DNA of 64,000 bases from Stutzerimonas stutzeri (lineage in GTDB: Bacteria; Pseudomonadota; Gammaproteobacteria; Pseudomonadales; Pseudomonadaceae). The stretch is from contig NZ_POUT01000005.1 in NCBI RefSeq assembly GCF_002890915.1, positions 1 through 64,000 on the forward strand, given 5' to 3'. Under the pieces are notes generated by a model. The model did no database searches and was not told where the DNA came from. It saw only the letters and a program-made list of their open reading frames with translations. A program made the position numbers and the translations under genes. Below, one piece after another: positions 53,135-62,060 of this stretch (the first letter of the stretch is position 1; every line of letters begins with the position of its first letter).

Positions 53135-55336
53135 ATGCCGACACCCTCGTTCCGCCAGTCCCTGCGGCGCCTCTGGGCGCTGGAGAAGTTCGGCTACAGC
53201 CTGCGGGTGTTCATCGCGCTGGCCGGCAGCATGGGGCTGAGCTGGCAGCTCGGACAACCGGCACTGGTGATTCCGCTGTTCCTCGGCATCATCGCCAGCG
53301 CCCTGGCGGAAACCGACGACAGCTGGCTCGGCCGGCTCAGCGCGCTGCTGGTGACGCTGCTGTGTTTCAGCGTCGCCTCGGTCTCGGTGGAACTGCTGTT
53401 CCCCTACCCGCTGCTGTTCGTCCTCGGCCTGGCCGCCTCGACCTTCGCCCTGGTGATGCTCGGCGCGCTCGGCGAACGCTACGCGACCATCGCCCAGGCG
53501 ACGCTGATCCTCGCGATCTACAGCATGATCGCCGCCGATCAGCGTGGTGAGGCGGCGGCGCTGCAGTTCTGGCGCGACCCGCTGCTGCTGCTCGCCGGCG
53601 CGGCCTGGTACGGCCTGCTCTCGGTGCTGTGGAACGCCCTGTTCACCCACCAGCCGGTGCAGCAGAGCCTGGCCCGGCTGTATCGCGAACTGGGCCATTA
53701 TTTCCGCCTCAAGGCCGCGCTGTTCGAACCGGTGCGCCAGCTCGACGTCGAGGAGCGCCGCCTGCAACTGGCGCAGCAGAACGGCCGGGTGGTCAATGCC
53801 TTGAATGCGGCCAAGGAGACCCTGCTCAACCGCCTCGGCCAGGGGCGGCCCGGGGTGAAGATCAACCGCTACCTCAAGCTCTACTTCCTCGCCCAGGACC
53901 TGCACGAACGCGTCAGCTCCTCGCATTATCCCTACCAGGCACTGGCCGAGGCCTTCTTCCACAGCGACGTGCTGTTCCGCTGCCAGCGCCTGCTGCGCCT
54001 GCAGGCCAGCGCCTGCGGCGAGCTGGCCGAGGCGGTGCAGCTGCGCCAGGCGTTCCGCTACAGCGAGGCCAACGCCCAGGCGATGGCCGACCTGGAGGCC
54101 TCGCTGGAGCACCTGCGCCTGCAGAGCAACCCGGCCTGGCGCGGCCTGCTGCGCTCGCTGCGCGCCCTGGCCGGCAACCTCGCCACTGTGCAGCGCCAGC
54201 TCGCCAGCGCCAGCGACCCCGACGCGCTGCAGGGCGAGCAGGACAGCAGCCTGCTGGACCGCCAGCCGCAATCGCTGCGCGAGGCCTTCAACCGCGTGCG
54301 CCAGCAACTGACGCCGACCTCGCTGCTGTTCCGCCATGCCCTGCGCATGAGCATCGCCCTGGTCGGCGGCTATGCGGTGCTGCACGCGATCCATCCCGAG
54401 CAGGGCTACTGGGTGCTGCTGACCACGGTGTTCGTCTGCCAACCCAACTACGGCGCCACGCGGATCAAGCTGGTGCAGCGGGTCAGCGGCACCGTGCTCG
54501 GCCTGCTGGCCGGCTGGGCACTGTTCGATCTGTTTCCCAATACGCAGGTCCAGGCGCTGTTCGCGGTGGTCGCCGGGGTGGTCTTCTTCGCCGCCCGCAG
54601 CACGCGCTACACCCTGGCCACGGCGGCGATCACCCTGCTGGTGCTGTTCTGCTTCAACCAGGTCGGCGACGGCTACGGACTGATCTGGCCGCGCCTGTTC
54701 GATACCCTGCTCGGCAGCCTGATCGCCGCCGCCGCGGTGTTCCTGATCCTGCCGGACTGGCAGGGCCGGCGGCTGAACCAGGTGGTGGCCAACACCCTCA
54801 GCTGCAACAGCGACTATCTGCGCCAGATCATGCGCCAGTACGAGAGCGGCAAGCACGACGACCTGGCCTATCGGCTGGCCCGGCGCAACGCGCACAACGC
54901 CGATGCGGCGCTGTCCACCACGCTGTCGAACATGCTGCTGGAGCCCGGGCACTTCCGCAAGGAAGCCGAGACCGGCTTCCGCTTCCTGATCCTCTCGCAC
55001 ACCCTGCTCAACTACCTCTCCGGCCTCGGCGCGCACCGCGAGAGCCTGCCCGACGACGCCAGCGACGCGCTGCTGGAAAGCGCCGCGCAGCAGCTCGCCG
55101 CCAGCCTCGACGACCTCGCCGCGGCGCTGCTGCACAAGCGTCCGGTGGCCATCTACAGTGAAGAGGAAGATGCCCTAGCGCAGCGGCTCGAGCAGCTGCC
55201 GGACGACACCGACGACGGCCATCGCCTGGTGCAGACCCAGCTCGGGCTGATCTGCCGGCAACTGGCGCCGTTGCGCAGCATGGCCGTGCACCTGCTCAAG
55301 CAGGATGCCGTCGAGCCTGGCGGACAGGCACGGTAA
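53135..55336 (+). CDS. yccS: YccS/FUSC family inner-membrane transporter
   Basis: A 733-residue membrane protein of the YccS/YhfK family (fusaric-acid-resistance-like, FUSC). Two blocks of about six helices each (30-165 and 395-530) flank a cytoplasmic region of about 230 residues, and a long soluble tail follows. LSWQLGQPALVIPLFLGIIAS and the second block's YWVLLTTVFVCQPNYGATR are characteristic. The family is thought to export aromatic acids or maintain envelope function, but the substrate is not known. The ATG at 53135 starts MPTPSFRQSLRRL. Next to dbpA, as in other Pseudomonas. Confidence 0.92.
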   Translation: MPTPSFRQSLRRLWALEKFGYSLRVFIALAGSMGLSWQLGQPALVIPLFLGIIASALAETDDSWLGRLSALLVTLLCFSVASVSVELLFPYPLLFVLGLAASTFALVMLGALGERYATIAQATLILAIYSMIAADQRGEAAALQFWRDPLLLLAGAAWYGLLSVLWNALFTHQPVQQSLARLYRELGHYFRLKAALFEPVRQLDVEERRLQLAQQNGRVVNALNAAKETLLNRLGQGRPGVKINRYLKLYFLAQDLHERVSSSHYPYQALAEAFFHSDVLFRCQRLLRLQASACGELAEAVQLRQAFRYSEANAQAMADLEASLEHLRLQSNPAWRGLLRSLRALAGNLATVQRQLASASDPDALQGEQDSSLLDRQPQSLREAFNRVRQQLTPTSLLFRHALRMSIALVGGYAVLHAIHPEQGYWVLLTTVFVCQPNYGATRIKLVQRVSGTVLGLLAGWALFDLFPNTQVQALFAVVAGVVFFAARSTRYTLATAAITLLVLFCFNQVGDGYGLIWPRLFDTLLGSLIAAAAVFLILPDWQGRRLNQVVANTLSCNSDYLRQIMRQYESGKHDDLAYRLARRNAHNADAALSTTLSNMLLEPGHFRKEAETGFRFLILSHTLLNYLSGLGAHRESLPDDASDALLESAAQQLAASLDDLAAALLHKRPVAIYSEEEDALAQRLEQLPDDTDDGHRLVQTQLGLICRQLAPLRSMAVHLLKQDAVEPGGQAR

Positions 55337-55369
55337 GATGCGCGGCTTTTCTGCGAACGAGGGCACCCC

Positions 55370-56554
55370 GTGCTAACCCCAGAAGTCACCATCATCGGCG
55401 CCGGCGCCGCCGGCCTGATGTGCGCATTCAACGCGGCGTCGCGCGGGCGCCGGGTGCTGCTGCTCGATCACGCCAACAAGGCCGGCAAGAAGATCCTGAT
55501 GTCCGGCGGCGGGCGCTGCAATTTCACCAACCTGTACACCGAGCCGGCGAACTTTCTCTCCGGCAACCCGCATTTCTGCAAGTCGGCGCTGGCGCGCTAC
55601 AGCCAGTGGGACTTCCTCGAGCTGGTCGCCCGCCATGGCGTGCCCTACCACGAGAAGAAGCTCGGCCAGCTGTTCTGCGACAACAAGTCCAGCGACATCC
55701 TCGAGATGCTGCTCGGCGAATGCACGCGGGCCGGTGTCGACCTGCGCCTCGGCATCGCCGTCGAGACGGTGAGGAAGACCGACACGGGCTATGCGCTGCA
55801 GACCGGCATCGGGCCAGTGCATTGCCAGTCGCTGGTGATCGCCACCGGCGGCCTGTCGATCCCGACTCTGGGCGCCACCGGCTTCGGCTACCAGGTCGCC
55901 CGCCAGTTCGGCCACAACGTGCTGCCGACCCGCGCCGGACTGGTGCCCTTCACCATCACCGAACCGACGCTCAAGGCCATGTGCGCCGAGCTATCCGGGA
56001 CCTCGGTGGAGGACTGCCTGGTCAGCTGCAACGGGCAGAGCTTCCGCGAGAACATCCTGTTCACCCACCGCGGCCTGTCGGGCCCGGCGATCCTGCAGAT
56101 ATCCTCCTACTGGCAGCCGGGCGACGTGCTGCATATCGACCTGCTGCCGCACCTGAACCTCGACGAATGGCTGGCGACGCAGCAGCAGGAACGCCCCAAT
56201 GCAGAGCTGAAGACCCTGCTCGGCGAAGTCTTCACCCGCAAGATGGCCGGGCTGCTCTGCGAGCACTGGTTCGTCTCCAGAGCGCTGAAGCAATACACGA
56301 GGGTGGAGCTGGAGGCGATTGCCGCGCAGCTGAGCGACTGGCAGCTGGTGCCCGCCGGCACCGAGGGCTATCGCACCGCCGAAGTGACGCTGGGCGGCGT
56401 GGATACCCGCGAAGTCTCGTCCAAGACCCTGGAATCGCAGAAATCGCCGGGGCTGTACTTCATCGGCGAGGTGCTGGACGTCAGCGGCCACCTGGGCGGT
56501 TTCAACTTCCAGTGGGCCTGGGCCTCGGGCTTTGCCGCGGCCCAGTTCGTCTGA
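55370..56554 (+). CDS. HI0933/YhiN family flavoprotein
   Basis: A 394-residue FAD-dependent oxidoreductase-like protein. The dinucleotide motif is IIGAGAAGLMCAF, SGGGRCNFTN is the family signature, GGLSIPTLGATGFGY is the second FAD segment, and YFIGEVLDVSGHLGGFNFQWA closes the cofactor site. Activity is not established; the fold is that of BaiN-like enzymes that reduce dehydro-steroids in gut bacteria. The GTG at 55370 follows GAGGG by 7 bases. It converges with a small lipoprotein gene. Confidence 0.93.
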   Translation: MLTPEVTIIGAGAAGLMCAFNAASRGRRVLLLDHANKAGKKILMSGGGRCNFTNLYTEPANFLSGNPHFCKSALARYSQWDFLELVARHGVPYHEKKLGQLFCDNKSSDILEMLLGECTRAGVDLRLGIAVETVRKTDTGYALQTGIGPVHCQSLVIATGGLSIPTLGATGFGYQVARQFGHNVLPTRAGLVPFTITEPTLKAMCAELSGTSVEDCLVSCNGQSFRENILFTHRGLSGPAILQISSYWQPGDVLHIDLLPHLNLDEWLATQQQERPNAELKTLLGEVFTRKMAGLLCEHWFVSRALKQYTRVELEAIAAQLSDWQLVPAGTEGYRTAEVTLGGVDTREVSSKTLESQKSPGLYFIGEVLDVSGHLGGFNFQWAWASGFAAAQFV

Positions 56555-56572
56555 CCCGCAGACACCGGGCGG

Positions 56573-56755
56573 CTACTCGTTGGGCGTGTTCGACGGCGGC
56601 GACAGCTCACGCGGCCCGGCCGGGTCGGTGGCGGTGTTCTGATATTCCTGCTGGTTGCGGCTGTTGTTGTCCAGCGCCGACTCCTCCTCCTCGGGGGAGC
56701 AGCCCAACAGGGCCAGCGTGGCCAAGGCCAGGGCGGGGGCGAATGTCCACTTCAT
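56573..56755 (-). CDS. Small lipoprotein
   Basis: A 60-residue lipoprotein with lipobox LLGC (Cys 19). The mature peptide is acidic and Asn/Gln-rich (EEEESALDNNSRNQQEYQ) and ends PPSNTPNE; it has no fold that I recognise. GGAG lies before the ATG at 56755. It lies next to another small lipoprotein gene. Confidence 0.75.
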   Translation of the reverse strand: MKWTFAPALALATLALLGCSPEEEESALDNNSRNQQEYQNTATDPAGPRELSPPSNTPNE

Positions 56756-56824
56756 CGAATGTCTCCTGCTGAAGGCACCCGCGCGCTACGCGAGGTGCCT
56801 GGATCAGGTTCGGCGAAACCGCCT

Positions 56825-57106
56825 TTATTGCGAGGTACCGGGCGCAGTGCCCGAATCGGACTCGGTGCCCATGTCGCTGCCATTGTCGGCGGGCGGAGTG
56901 GCCATGCCGCCGGACGTGCCGGTGCTCGGAGCGGTGCCCGTACCCGTGCCCGTCCCGGCAGGCGGAGTGGTGGTATCGGTCGACGGTGCGGCTGGCTGCT
57001 CGGTGGTGGCCGGCGGCGGGGTCGGCTCGCGCTCGCGGTCTTCGTCCGGGCCGCAACCGACCAGCAGAAGACCGAGTACCGGGGGCAGCAAATAGGTGAG
57101 ACGCAT
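56825..57106 (-). CDS. Low-complexity lipoprotein
   Basis: A 93-residue lipoprotein with lipobox LVGC (Cys 18) and a mature part made mostly of Pro, Thr, Gly and Ser (TGTGTGTAPSTGTSGG). GAAGGAGG lies 5 bases before the ATG at 57106. No domain is visible. Such low-complexity lipoproteins may be surface spacers. Its neighbour at 56573 is similar in style but not in sequence. Confidence 0.75.
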   Translation of the reverse strand: MRLTYLLPPVLGLLLVGCGPDEDREREPTPPPATTEQPAAPSTDTTTPPAGTGTGTGTAPSTGTSGGMATPPADNGSDMGTESDSGTAPGTSQ

Positions 57107-57234
57107 GGTTAACCTCCTTCAGGATGAGCCGGCGGGCGGCCGGCGAGTTCTTGATTCATCAAGATCCACAGGAGTGTTGACCCTTGCGAGGGCCAAGAGT
57201 GCCCTGGCGCGCCGCGGCGCAGGGGGCGCCGGCA

Positions 57235-59496
57235 TCAGCGCTCCAGGCCCAGGGGCGCCAGGCTGGCCTGCGGCAGCAGGCCCCAGAAGCCGTCGAAGCA
57301 GTTCTCGCCGTTGAACAGCCGCTGCAGCTCGGCGGCCGGCCTCGGCCGGCTGAACCAGAAGCCCTGGGCATTCTGGCAACCCTCGTCGATCAGGAACTGC
57401 AGCTGCTCGGGGCGCTCCACCCCCTCGGCGATCACCGCCAGGCCGAGGCTATGGCCGAGGCCGATGACCGCCCGGCTGATGGCGACCGAATCGGCGTCCT
57501 CCGGCGCGGCGGCGATGAAGCTGCGGTCGACCTTGAGGATGTGCAGCGGAAAGCGCTTCAGGTAGCCGAGCGAGGAATAGCCGGTGCCGAAATCGTCCAG
57601 CGCCAGGCGCACGCCGAGCGCAGCGATCTCGCGCAGGCTGTTCAGCATCAGCTCGCTGTCCTGCATGAGCAGGGTCTCGGTGATCTCCAGCACCAGGCTG
57701 GCGGGCGGCAACTCGGTTTCGCGCAGCACGCGCGCCAGCAGCGCCGTGAAGCCGGGCGCCTGCAGCTGGCGGATCGACAGGTTCACCGTGCAGTACAGCT
57801 GCGCCTGTCCGGCCTGCTGCCAGCAACGGACCTGCCGGCAGGCCTCGCGCAGCACCCATTCGCCGACCCGGACGATCTCCCGGGACTCCTCCAGTACCGG
57901 AATGAATTCGTTCGGCGCCACCAGCGCATCGTTGTAACGCCAGCGCAGCAGGGCTTCGACCCCCACCAGATAGGGTTGCCCGCGGTCGATGCGGCAGATC
58001 GGCTGGAAGTACAGGACGAACTCGTTGCGCGTCAGCGCCTGCGCCAGCGCGCTTTCCAACTCCAGCTGGCGCGCCGCCGTGGAATGCAGGCTTTCGCAGA
58101 ACAGCGCGAACTGGTTCTTGCCGGCGCTTTTCGCGCGGTACAGGGCGAGGTCCGCCGCCTGCAGCGCATCCAGTGCCTGGCCGTTGCGGTACAACGGTGC
58201 GATGCCGATGCTGGCGCTGACCGAGAGGGTGCGCTCGCCGAGCTGCAATGGCTGGCGCAGCGCATTGAGCATCCGCTGTGCCACCCGCTCGGCATCGGCC
58301 TCGCAGGCCAGGTCGCCGAGCAGGGCGACGAACTCGTCGCCGCCGAAACGCGCCAGATGATCGCCCGGCCGCAGGCAGTGCGCGAGGCGTTGCGCGACTT
58401 CCACCAGCACCTGGTCGCCGACGCGGTGGCCGAGACTGTCGTTGATCAGCTTGAAACGGTCCAGGTCGACGAACAGCAGCGCCGAGGCCCGGCCGTGGGC
58501 ACGCTGCTGGGCTTGCTGGAGCAGCTCGTCCAGATGCAGGCGGTTGGCCAGCCCGGTCAGCGAGTCGTGCCGCGCGGCATGCCGCAGGCATTCCTCGGCG
58601 GCCTTGCGGGCGCTGATGTCGGTCTGCGAACCCGCCATGCGCTGCGCGCCCTGCTCGCAGCGTTCGACCACACCGCGCACCAGTACCCAGAGGTATTCGC
58701 CGAAGCGGGTGCGGATGCGGTACTCGTGGGCCAGGGTCGGGCTGCGGCCGTTCAGGTGGGCGCTGATGGCCTCGCGCAGGCCCGGCAGGTCATCCGGATG
58801 CACCCGCTCGAACCAGCTGCGGCTGCAGTAGCTCGGCTCCGTCGGCAGGCCGAGCATGCCGGTCCAGCGCTCGGAGAGGTGCAGCCGGTCGTGCTCGATG
58901 TCCCATTCCCAGATGCCGTCCTCGGAGCCGCGCAGCGCACGTGCCAGCCGCGCCTCGCTATCTTCGAGGGCGTGTCGCTGGGCCGCGCTGTAGGTATCGA
59001 TGGCGAGGATCATGTCGAAGAACACGATCTTCAGCAGACTGTCGTAGACCGCATGCTGCTCGGCATCGCCCAGCAGCAGTCGCAGCATTTCCGACAGGTA
59101 CAGCCGATAAGCACCCAGGTACCATTCCAGATCGACGCCGACCCGCTGGTGCACCAGCCCGACCAGCAGGCGGTCCTTCACGTAGTCGCGCTCGTAGGGA
59201 CCATTCCACAGGCGCTGGTAATAGCTCCGCTGGCTGTGCTTGAGGCGTGCCACGCCAGCGGGATCGTTGAGGATTTCCGCCGGTACGTCGAATTCCGCGA
59301 GGTGTCCGTAGAGTTTGTCGATGAAACGCTGGTGCGCCGCATCGACATCCACCGCGGCCCGGTTCAGGCGCAGCGCATCCGCGGCCTGCCACTGGAGGAA
59401 ACGCTTGCGCGTAAGAATCTGCTCCGCCCCCAGCCCGACCCGTTGCAACAACGCCTTCAGCTCGTCTTCCATGCCCGCCCCTGTCCCATTGCGCAT
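57235..59496 (-). CDS. Globin-coupled PAS-GGDEF-EAL protein
   Basis: A 753-residue cytoplasmic cyclic-di-GMP enzyme. The globin domain (about 12-165) has the proximal His 116 in GLVHQRVGVDLEWYLGAY, as in oxygen-sensing protoglobins. A PAS domain (about 178-300) follows, then GGDEF (310-470) with intact RFGGDEF (385-389) and RxxD inhibitory site RPGD at 376-379, and EAL (480-735) with EALLRW (514-519), DDFGTG and EGVE intact. Both halves look active, so oxygen may decide between synthesis and breakdown. Start ATG at 59496 has GGGAG 4 bases upstream; ATG 59472 is possible. Its neighbour is a hemerythrin gene. Confidence 0.95.
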   Translation of the reverse strand: MRNGTGAGMEDELKALLQRVGLGAEQILTRKRFLQWQAADALRLNRAAVDVDAAHQRFIDKLYGHLAEFDVPAEILNDPAGVARLKHSQRSYYQRLWNGPYERDYVKDRLLVGLVHQRVGVDLEWYLGAYRLYLSEMLRLLLGDAEQHAVYDSLLKIVFFDMILAIDTYSAAQRHALEDSEARLARALRGSEDGIWEWDIEHDRLHLSERWTGMLGLPTEPSYCSRSWFERVHPDDLPGLREAISAHLNGRSPTLAHEYRIRTRFGEYLWVLVRGVVERCEQGAQRMAGSQTDISARKAAEECLRHAARHDSLTGLANRLHLDELLQQAQQRAHGRASALLFVDLDRFKLINDSLGHRVGDQVLVEVAQRLAHCLRPGDHLARFGGDEFVALLGDLACEADAERVAQRMLNALRQPLQLGERTLSVSASIGIAPLYRNGQALDALQAADLALYRAKSAGKNQFALFCESLHSTAARQLELESALAQALTRNEFVLYFQPICRIDRGQPYLVGVEALLRWRYNDALVAPNEFIPVLEESREIVRVGEWVLREACRQVRCWQQAGQAQLYCTVNLSIRQLQAPGFTALLARVLRETELPPASLVLEITETLLMQDSELMLNSLREIAALGVRLALDDFGTGYSSLGYLKRFPLHILKVDRSFIAAAPEDADSVAISRAVIGLGHSLGLAVIAEGVERPEQLQFLIDEGCQNAQGFWFSRPRPAAELQRLFNGENCFDGFWGLLPQASLAPLGLER

Positions 59497-59611
59497 GTCA
59501 CTCCCGGCTGCCGGGCGGGTGTTTTTCGCCTGTCAGGGAATCGGTTGCAGGAGCCACTCATGCGTGATGCCATTGAGCCATCTAGGGTCTCAGCGGGGCC
59601 CGCACAGGTTA

Positions 59612-59625
59612 TTGATGCAGATCAG
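59612..59625 (-). promoter_or_regulatory. Anr/FNR-like box upstream of the globin sensor gene
   Basis: TTGAT-GCAG-ATCAG matches the Anr/FNR consensus TTGAT-N4-ATCAA at 9 of 10 positions. It lies 116 bases before the start at 59496, where an activator site for a transcript starting about 41 bases downstream would be. No good -10 was found at exactly that spacing. The gap 59497-59700 also has an 8-bp GC stem (59664-59671 with 59677-59684) just downstream of the hemerythrin gene. Confidence 0.4.
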
Positions 59626-59700
59626 CAAAGCCGAAAAAGGCCGCTTCGCCCATGGTCGAACGAGCCGGGGCAAAGCGCCCCGGCAAGGGCAAGCCAAGCC

Positions 59701-60174
59701 TCAGGCCGCCTGCCGGCCGGCGAATTCCTTTTTCAGGCGCGCCTTCAGTTCGGCCATTTGCCTGCCCATCTCCTGCAGGCGCTGGTCGCCGAGCAATTCG
59801 CGGGCATGCGGGAACATCTCGGACTCCTCTTCCTCGATGTGATGCTCCAGCAACTCCTTGCAGACCTTGACCCGCCCGGAGAACTGCACGCTCCCCGGAT
59901 CGGTGGCCTTGAGGTCGGGCAGCACCAGCGAATCGACGGCGCGGTGCTCCTCCTTGGCCTCGTGGTACATCTTCAGCTCTTCCTTGCCGCCGGCTTCCTT
60001 GTAGGCCGGATAGAGAATCTGCTCCTCCAGTTGGGTATGGATGGTCACCTCCACGTCCAGCTTGTGCAGCAGCTCGGCGCGCGTCTTCAGGGCGCGCTCG
60101 GTGGATTCGCTCAGGCGCGTCAGCAGGTCCTTCACGCGCTCATGATCCTCGATCAGCAGGTCGATGGCGTTCAT
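59701..60174 (-). CDS. Hemerythrin HHE domain protein
   Basis: A 157-residue, mostly helical protein that likely binds a di-iron centre through His and Glu/Asp side chains. Seen are IEDHERV (His 11), VTIHTQLEEQILYP (His and Glu of helix 2), EEHRAVD and LEHHIEEEESEMFP. HHE proteins bind oxygen or nitric oxide or protect iron centres. AGGAG lies 6 bases before the ATG at 60174, so the long N-terminal extension is rejected. It lies between the oxygen-sensing cyclase gene and a DUF3509 gene on the same strand. Confidence 0.93.
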   Translation of the reverse strand: MNAIDLLIEDHERVKDLLTRLSESTERALKTRAELLHKLDVEVTIHTQLEEQILYPAYKEAGGKEELKMYHEAKEEHRAVDSLVLPDLKATDPGSVQFSGRVKVCKELLEHHIEEEESEMFPHARELLGDQRLQEMGRQMAELKARLKKEFAGRQAA

Positions 60175-60263
60175 GCGGAACTCCTCCTCAGGCTTCACGG
60201 TATGGGCGCCAGGCTCGACGGCCCGGTCGCGCTGGCTGCGGCTTGGGTACCGCAGCCGCGGTC

Positions 60264-60542
60264 TCAGGCGTATTCGTAAGTCGGCAGCGCCGTTCGGCTC
60301 TGGCTCTGCAGATGCGCGATGGATGGCGACATGCCGGCTTCCAGCGCGAGGTCGCGACGAACCGAGCTGACGACCCATTCGAGCTGCCTCCTGGCCTGGG
60401 TCTGGCCCTTGGAGAGGGCGCGCCTGACCAGCGTGCGGTCGTCGTTGCGCAGGGTGAGCAGCAACCCACCATCCGGACGCGGCTCGGTCAGCACTTCGAA
60501 TTCAGGGAAAGCGGCAGTAAGGAAGCGTTGTGCGGCGGTCAT
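60264..60542 (-). CDS. DUF3509 family protein
   Basis: A 92-residue soluble protein with EFEVLTEPRPDGGLLLTLRN and RRALSKGQTQARRQLEWVVSSVRRDLAL, the pattern of DUF3509, a family almost limited to Pseudomonas. Function unknown. A near-perfect sigma-54 promoter lies 39 bases before the start codon, so the gene should answer to an enhancer-binding protein and RpoN. Neighbouring hemerythrin may be co-transcribed (89-base gap). Confidence 0.9.
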   Translation of the reverse strand: MTAAQRFLTAAFPEFEVLTEPRPDGGLLLTLRNDDRTLVRRALSKGQTQARRQLEWVVSSVRRDLALEAGMSPSIAHLQSQSRTALPTYEYA

Positions 60543-60580
60543 TGTTCTGTACTCCGATTAGACTCCAGCGAGCGTTACAG

Positions 60581-60597
60581 AGCAGCGTTCGTGCCAA
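60581..60597 (-). promoter_or_regulatory. Sigma-54 (RpoN) promoter
   Basis: On the minus strand TTGGCACGAACGCTGCT matches the consensus YTGGCACGRNNNTTGCW at 16 of 17 positions, with the invariant GG and GC ten bases apart. Transcription would start about 12 bases further, giving a 5' leader near 28 bases to the DUF3509 start at 60542. An AT-rich stretch (60604-60650) upstream could bind IHF. Confidence 0.75.
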
Positions 60598-60769
60598 CCA
60601 CACAGAGAACTTGTTTATCGTTTAAAAACAATAAGTTATGGATATTCGACGAACGGATTAAGCCGTGCAAAACGCATGACGGCAACCGGCATGGCTTGCA
60701 TTCTGCGGGGCGTTCCAGGAACCGGTCGTACTCGAATGCCAGGGCCAGGCAGTCCATGTCGAGCGGCCG

Positions 60770-61393
60770 TCACGGCCGGCGCCAGACGCTGGCCAGCCAG
60801 GGCTGCTGCGCACGCGGCAAGCCGACAGGACGGTAATAGTGCTCGAGCTCGCTGAAACCGGCCGCCAGCAGCCGCTCGCGCCAGGTCGGCCAGCTGTACC
60901 AGACGCCATAGCGCTCACCGCTCCAGCCTTCCTCGTCCTGTCCGCGGGGGTTGGAACAGAACAGCACGCCGCCGGGCTTCAGCGTCTCGCGCAGTTGCAG
61001 CAGCACCCTGGGCAGGGCGCTGCTGGGGACATGGAACAGCACGGCATTGGCGAAGATGCCATCGAAGGCCTCGCGCGGCAGGTCCAACTGCAACAGATCC
61101 TGATGCCAGACGTCGCAGCCGCTCTCGGCCCGGGCCATGGCCACGAACGCCTCGGTGCCGTCGAGGCCGACAGCCGTATGCCCGCGGGCGGCGAACGCCT
61201 TGAGATCGCGCCCCGGACCGCAGCCCAGGTCGAGGATGCGCAGCGGCGGCTCGGCCTGGATATGACGCAGCAGGGCCTCGATGTTCTGGCTGACATCGTG
61301 GTCGCGGGTCCCCTCGCGGAAGGCCTCGGCACGATGGCGATAGTGATCGAGGGTACGCTCGGCGATGACGTGCAACTGCTTCTCGTCGGTCAT
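60770..61393 (-). CDS. Class I SAM-dependent methyltransferase
   Basis: A 207-residue methyltransferase with motif I ILDLGCGPGRDLKAFAA, AVGLDGTEAF, and FDGIFANAVLFHVP. The C-terminal segment EGWSGERYGVWYSW is shared with a small-molecule methyltransferase group of unknown substrate. The ATG at 61393 follows AGGA by 9 bases. It is on the same strand as DUF3509 but separated by 227 bases that contain the sigma-54 promoter. A product is not assigned. Confidence 0.87.
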   Translation of the reverse strand: MTDEKQLHVIAERTLDHYRHRAEAFREGTRDHDVSQNIEALLRHIQAEPPLRILDLGCGPGRDLKAFAARGHTAVGLDGTEAFVAMARAESGCDVWHQDLLQLDLPREAFDGIFANAVLFHVPSSALPRVLLQLRETLKPGGVLFCSNPRGQDEEGWSGERYGVWYSWPTWRERLLAAGFSELEHYYRPVGLPRAQQPWLASVWRRP

Positions 61394-61618
61394 GGGCAAC
61401 ATTCCTGGCGGGCTCCCGGAAGCCTAAACCGCGCCCAGGCCACTGCCAATGCCGAAAGCCGGCCCAGCCGAAGGTCGGGGGCCGAAGGTCGTGATTGACT
61501 CATGGCCGGCAATTGCTGAACTTGCACGGGCACGGCCGCTCCAAGCAATGTTCGAGCCCTGCCCTCGTTTCAGCGCCATGCAATGGAACGTTCATAGAAC
61601 CGAACGAGAATCACCGCT

Positions 61619-61999
61619 ATGAACCAGCCTTCGACCAAAATCGTGCTGCTCGTCGAGGACGAGCCCCACGTCCTCGCGCTGCTGTCCGATTACCTCGTTG
61701 GCGAAGGCTACCGGGTACTGGAGGCGAGCAATGCCGCCGAGGCCTTCGAGATTCTCGCCAGCAAGCCGCAGCTGGATCTGCTGGTGAGCGACTTCCGGCT
61801 GCCGGGCAACGTCTCCGGCGTGATGATCGCCGAGCCGGCGCTCAAGCTGCGCCCGGACCTCAAGGTGATCTTCATCAGCGGCCATCCCATCGAGATCTAC
61901 GAGTCCGGCAGCGCCATCGCGCGGTCGGCTCCGGTCCTGGCCAAGCCTTTCGCGCTGGACACCTTGCGCTGCCAGATCCAGGCGCTGCTCGCCAGCTGA
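61619..61999 (+). CDS. Single-domain response regulator
   Basis: A 126-residue receiver with no output domain. The acidic pocket is VEDEP (Glu-Asp), the phospho-Asp in LLVSDFRLPG, Ser in FISGHP and Lys in LAKPF. Such CheY-like proteins work in phosphorelays, often with hybrid kinases; the partner is not evident here. The nearest kinases in the window lie 30 kb away. Start ATG at 61619 without a clear ribosome site. Confidence 0.92.
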   Translation: MNQPSTKIVLLVEDEPHVLALLSDYLVGEGYRVLEASNAAEAFEILASKPQLDLLVSDFRLPGNVSGVMIAEPALKLRPDLKVIFISGHPIEIYESGSAIARSAPVLAKPFALDTLRCQIQALLAS

Positions 62000-62021
62000 G
62001 CACGCATACGGCGCAGAAACG

Positions 62022-62043
62022 AAAAAGCCCGCAAACGCGGGCT
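62022..62043 (-). terminator. Terminator after fba
   Basis: AGCCCGC (62026-62032) pairs with GCGGGCT (62037-62043) around AAAC; leftward it is followed by five Ts. It lies 17 bases after the fba stop and faces the end of the receiver gene, so it may serve both. Confidence 0.88.
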
Positions 62044-62060
62044 TCTTCATGGCCGAACGA

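Noticed and set aside
60575..60757. 60-codon frame on the minus strand before the DUF3509 gene
   Set aside because: It overlaps the sigma-54 promoter and has no Shine-Dalgarno or recognisable sequence.
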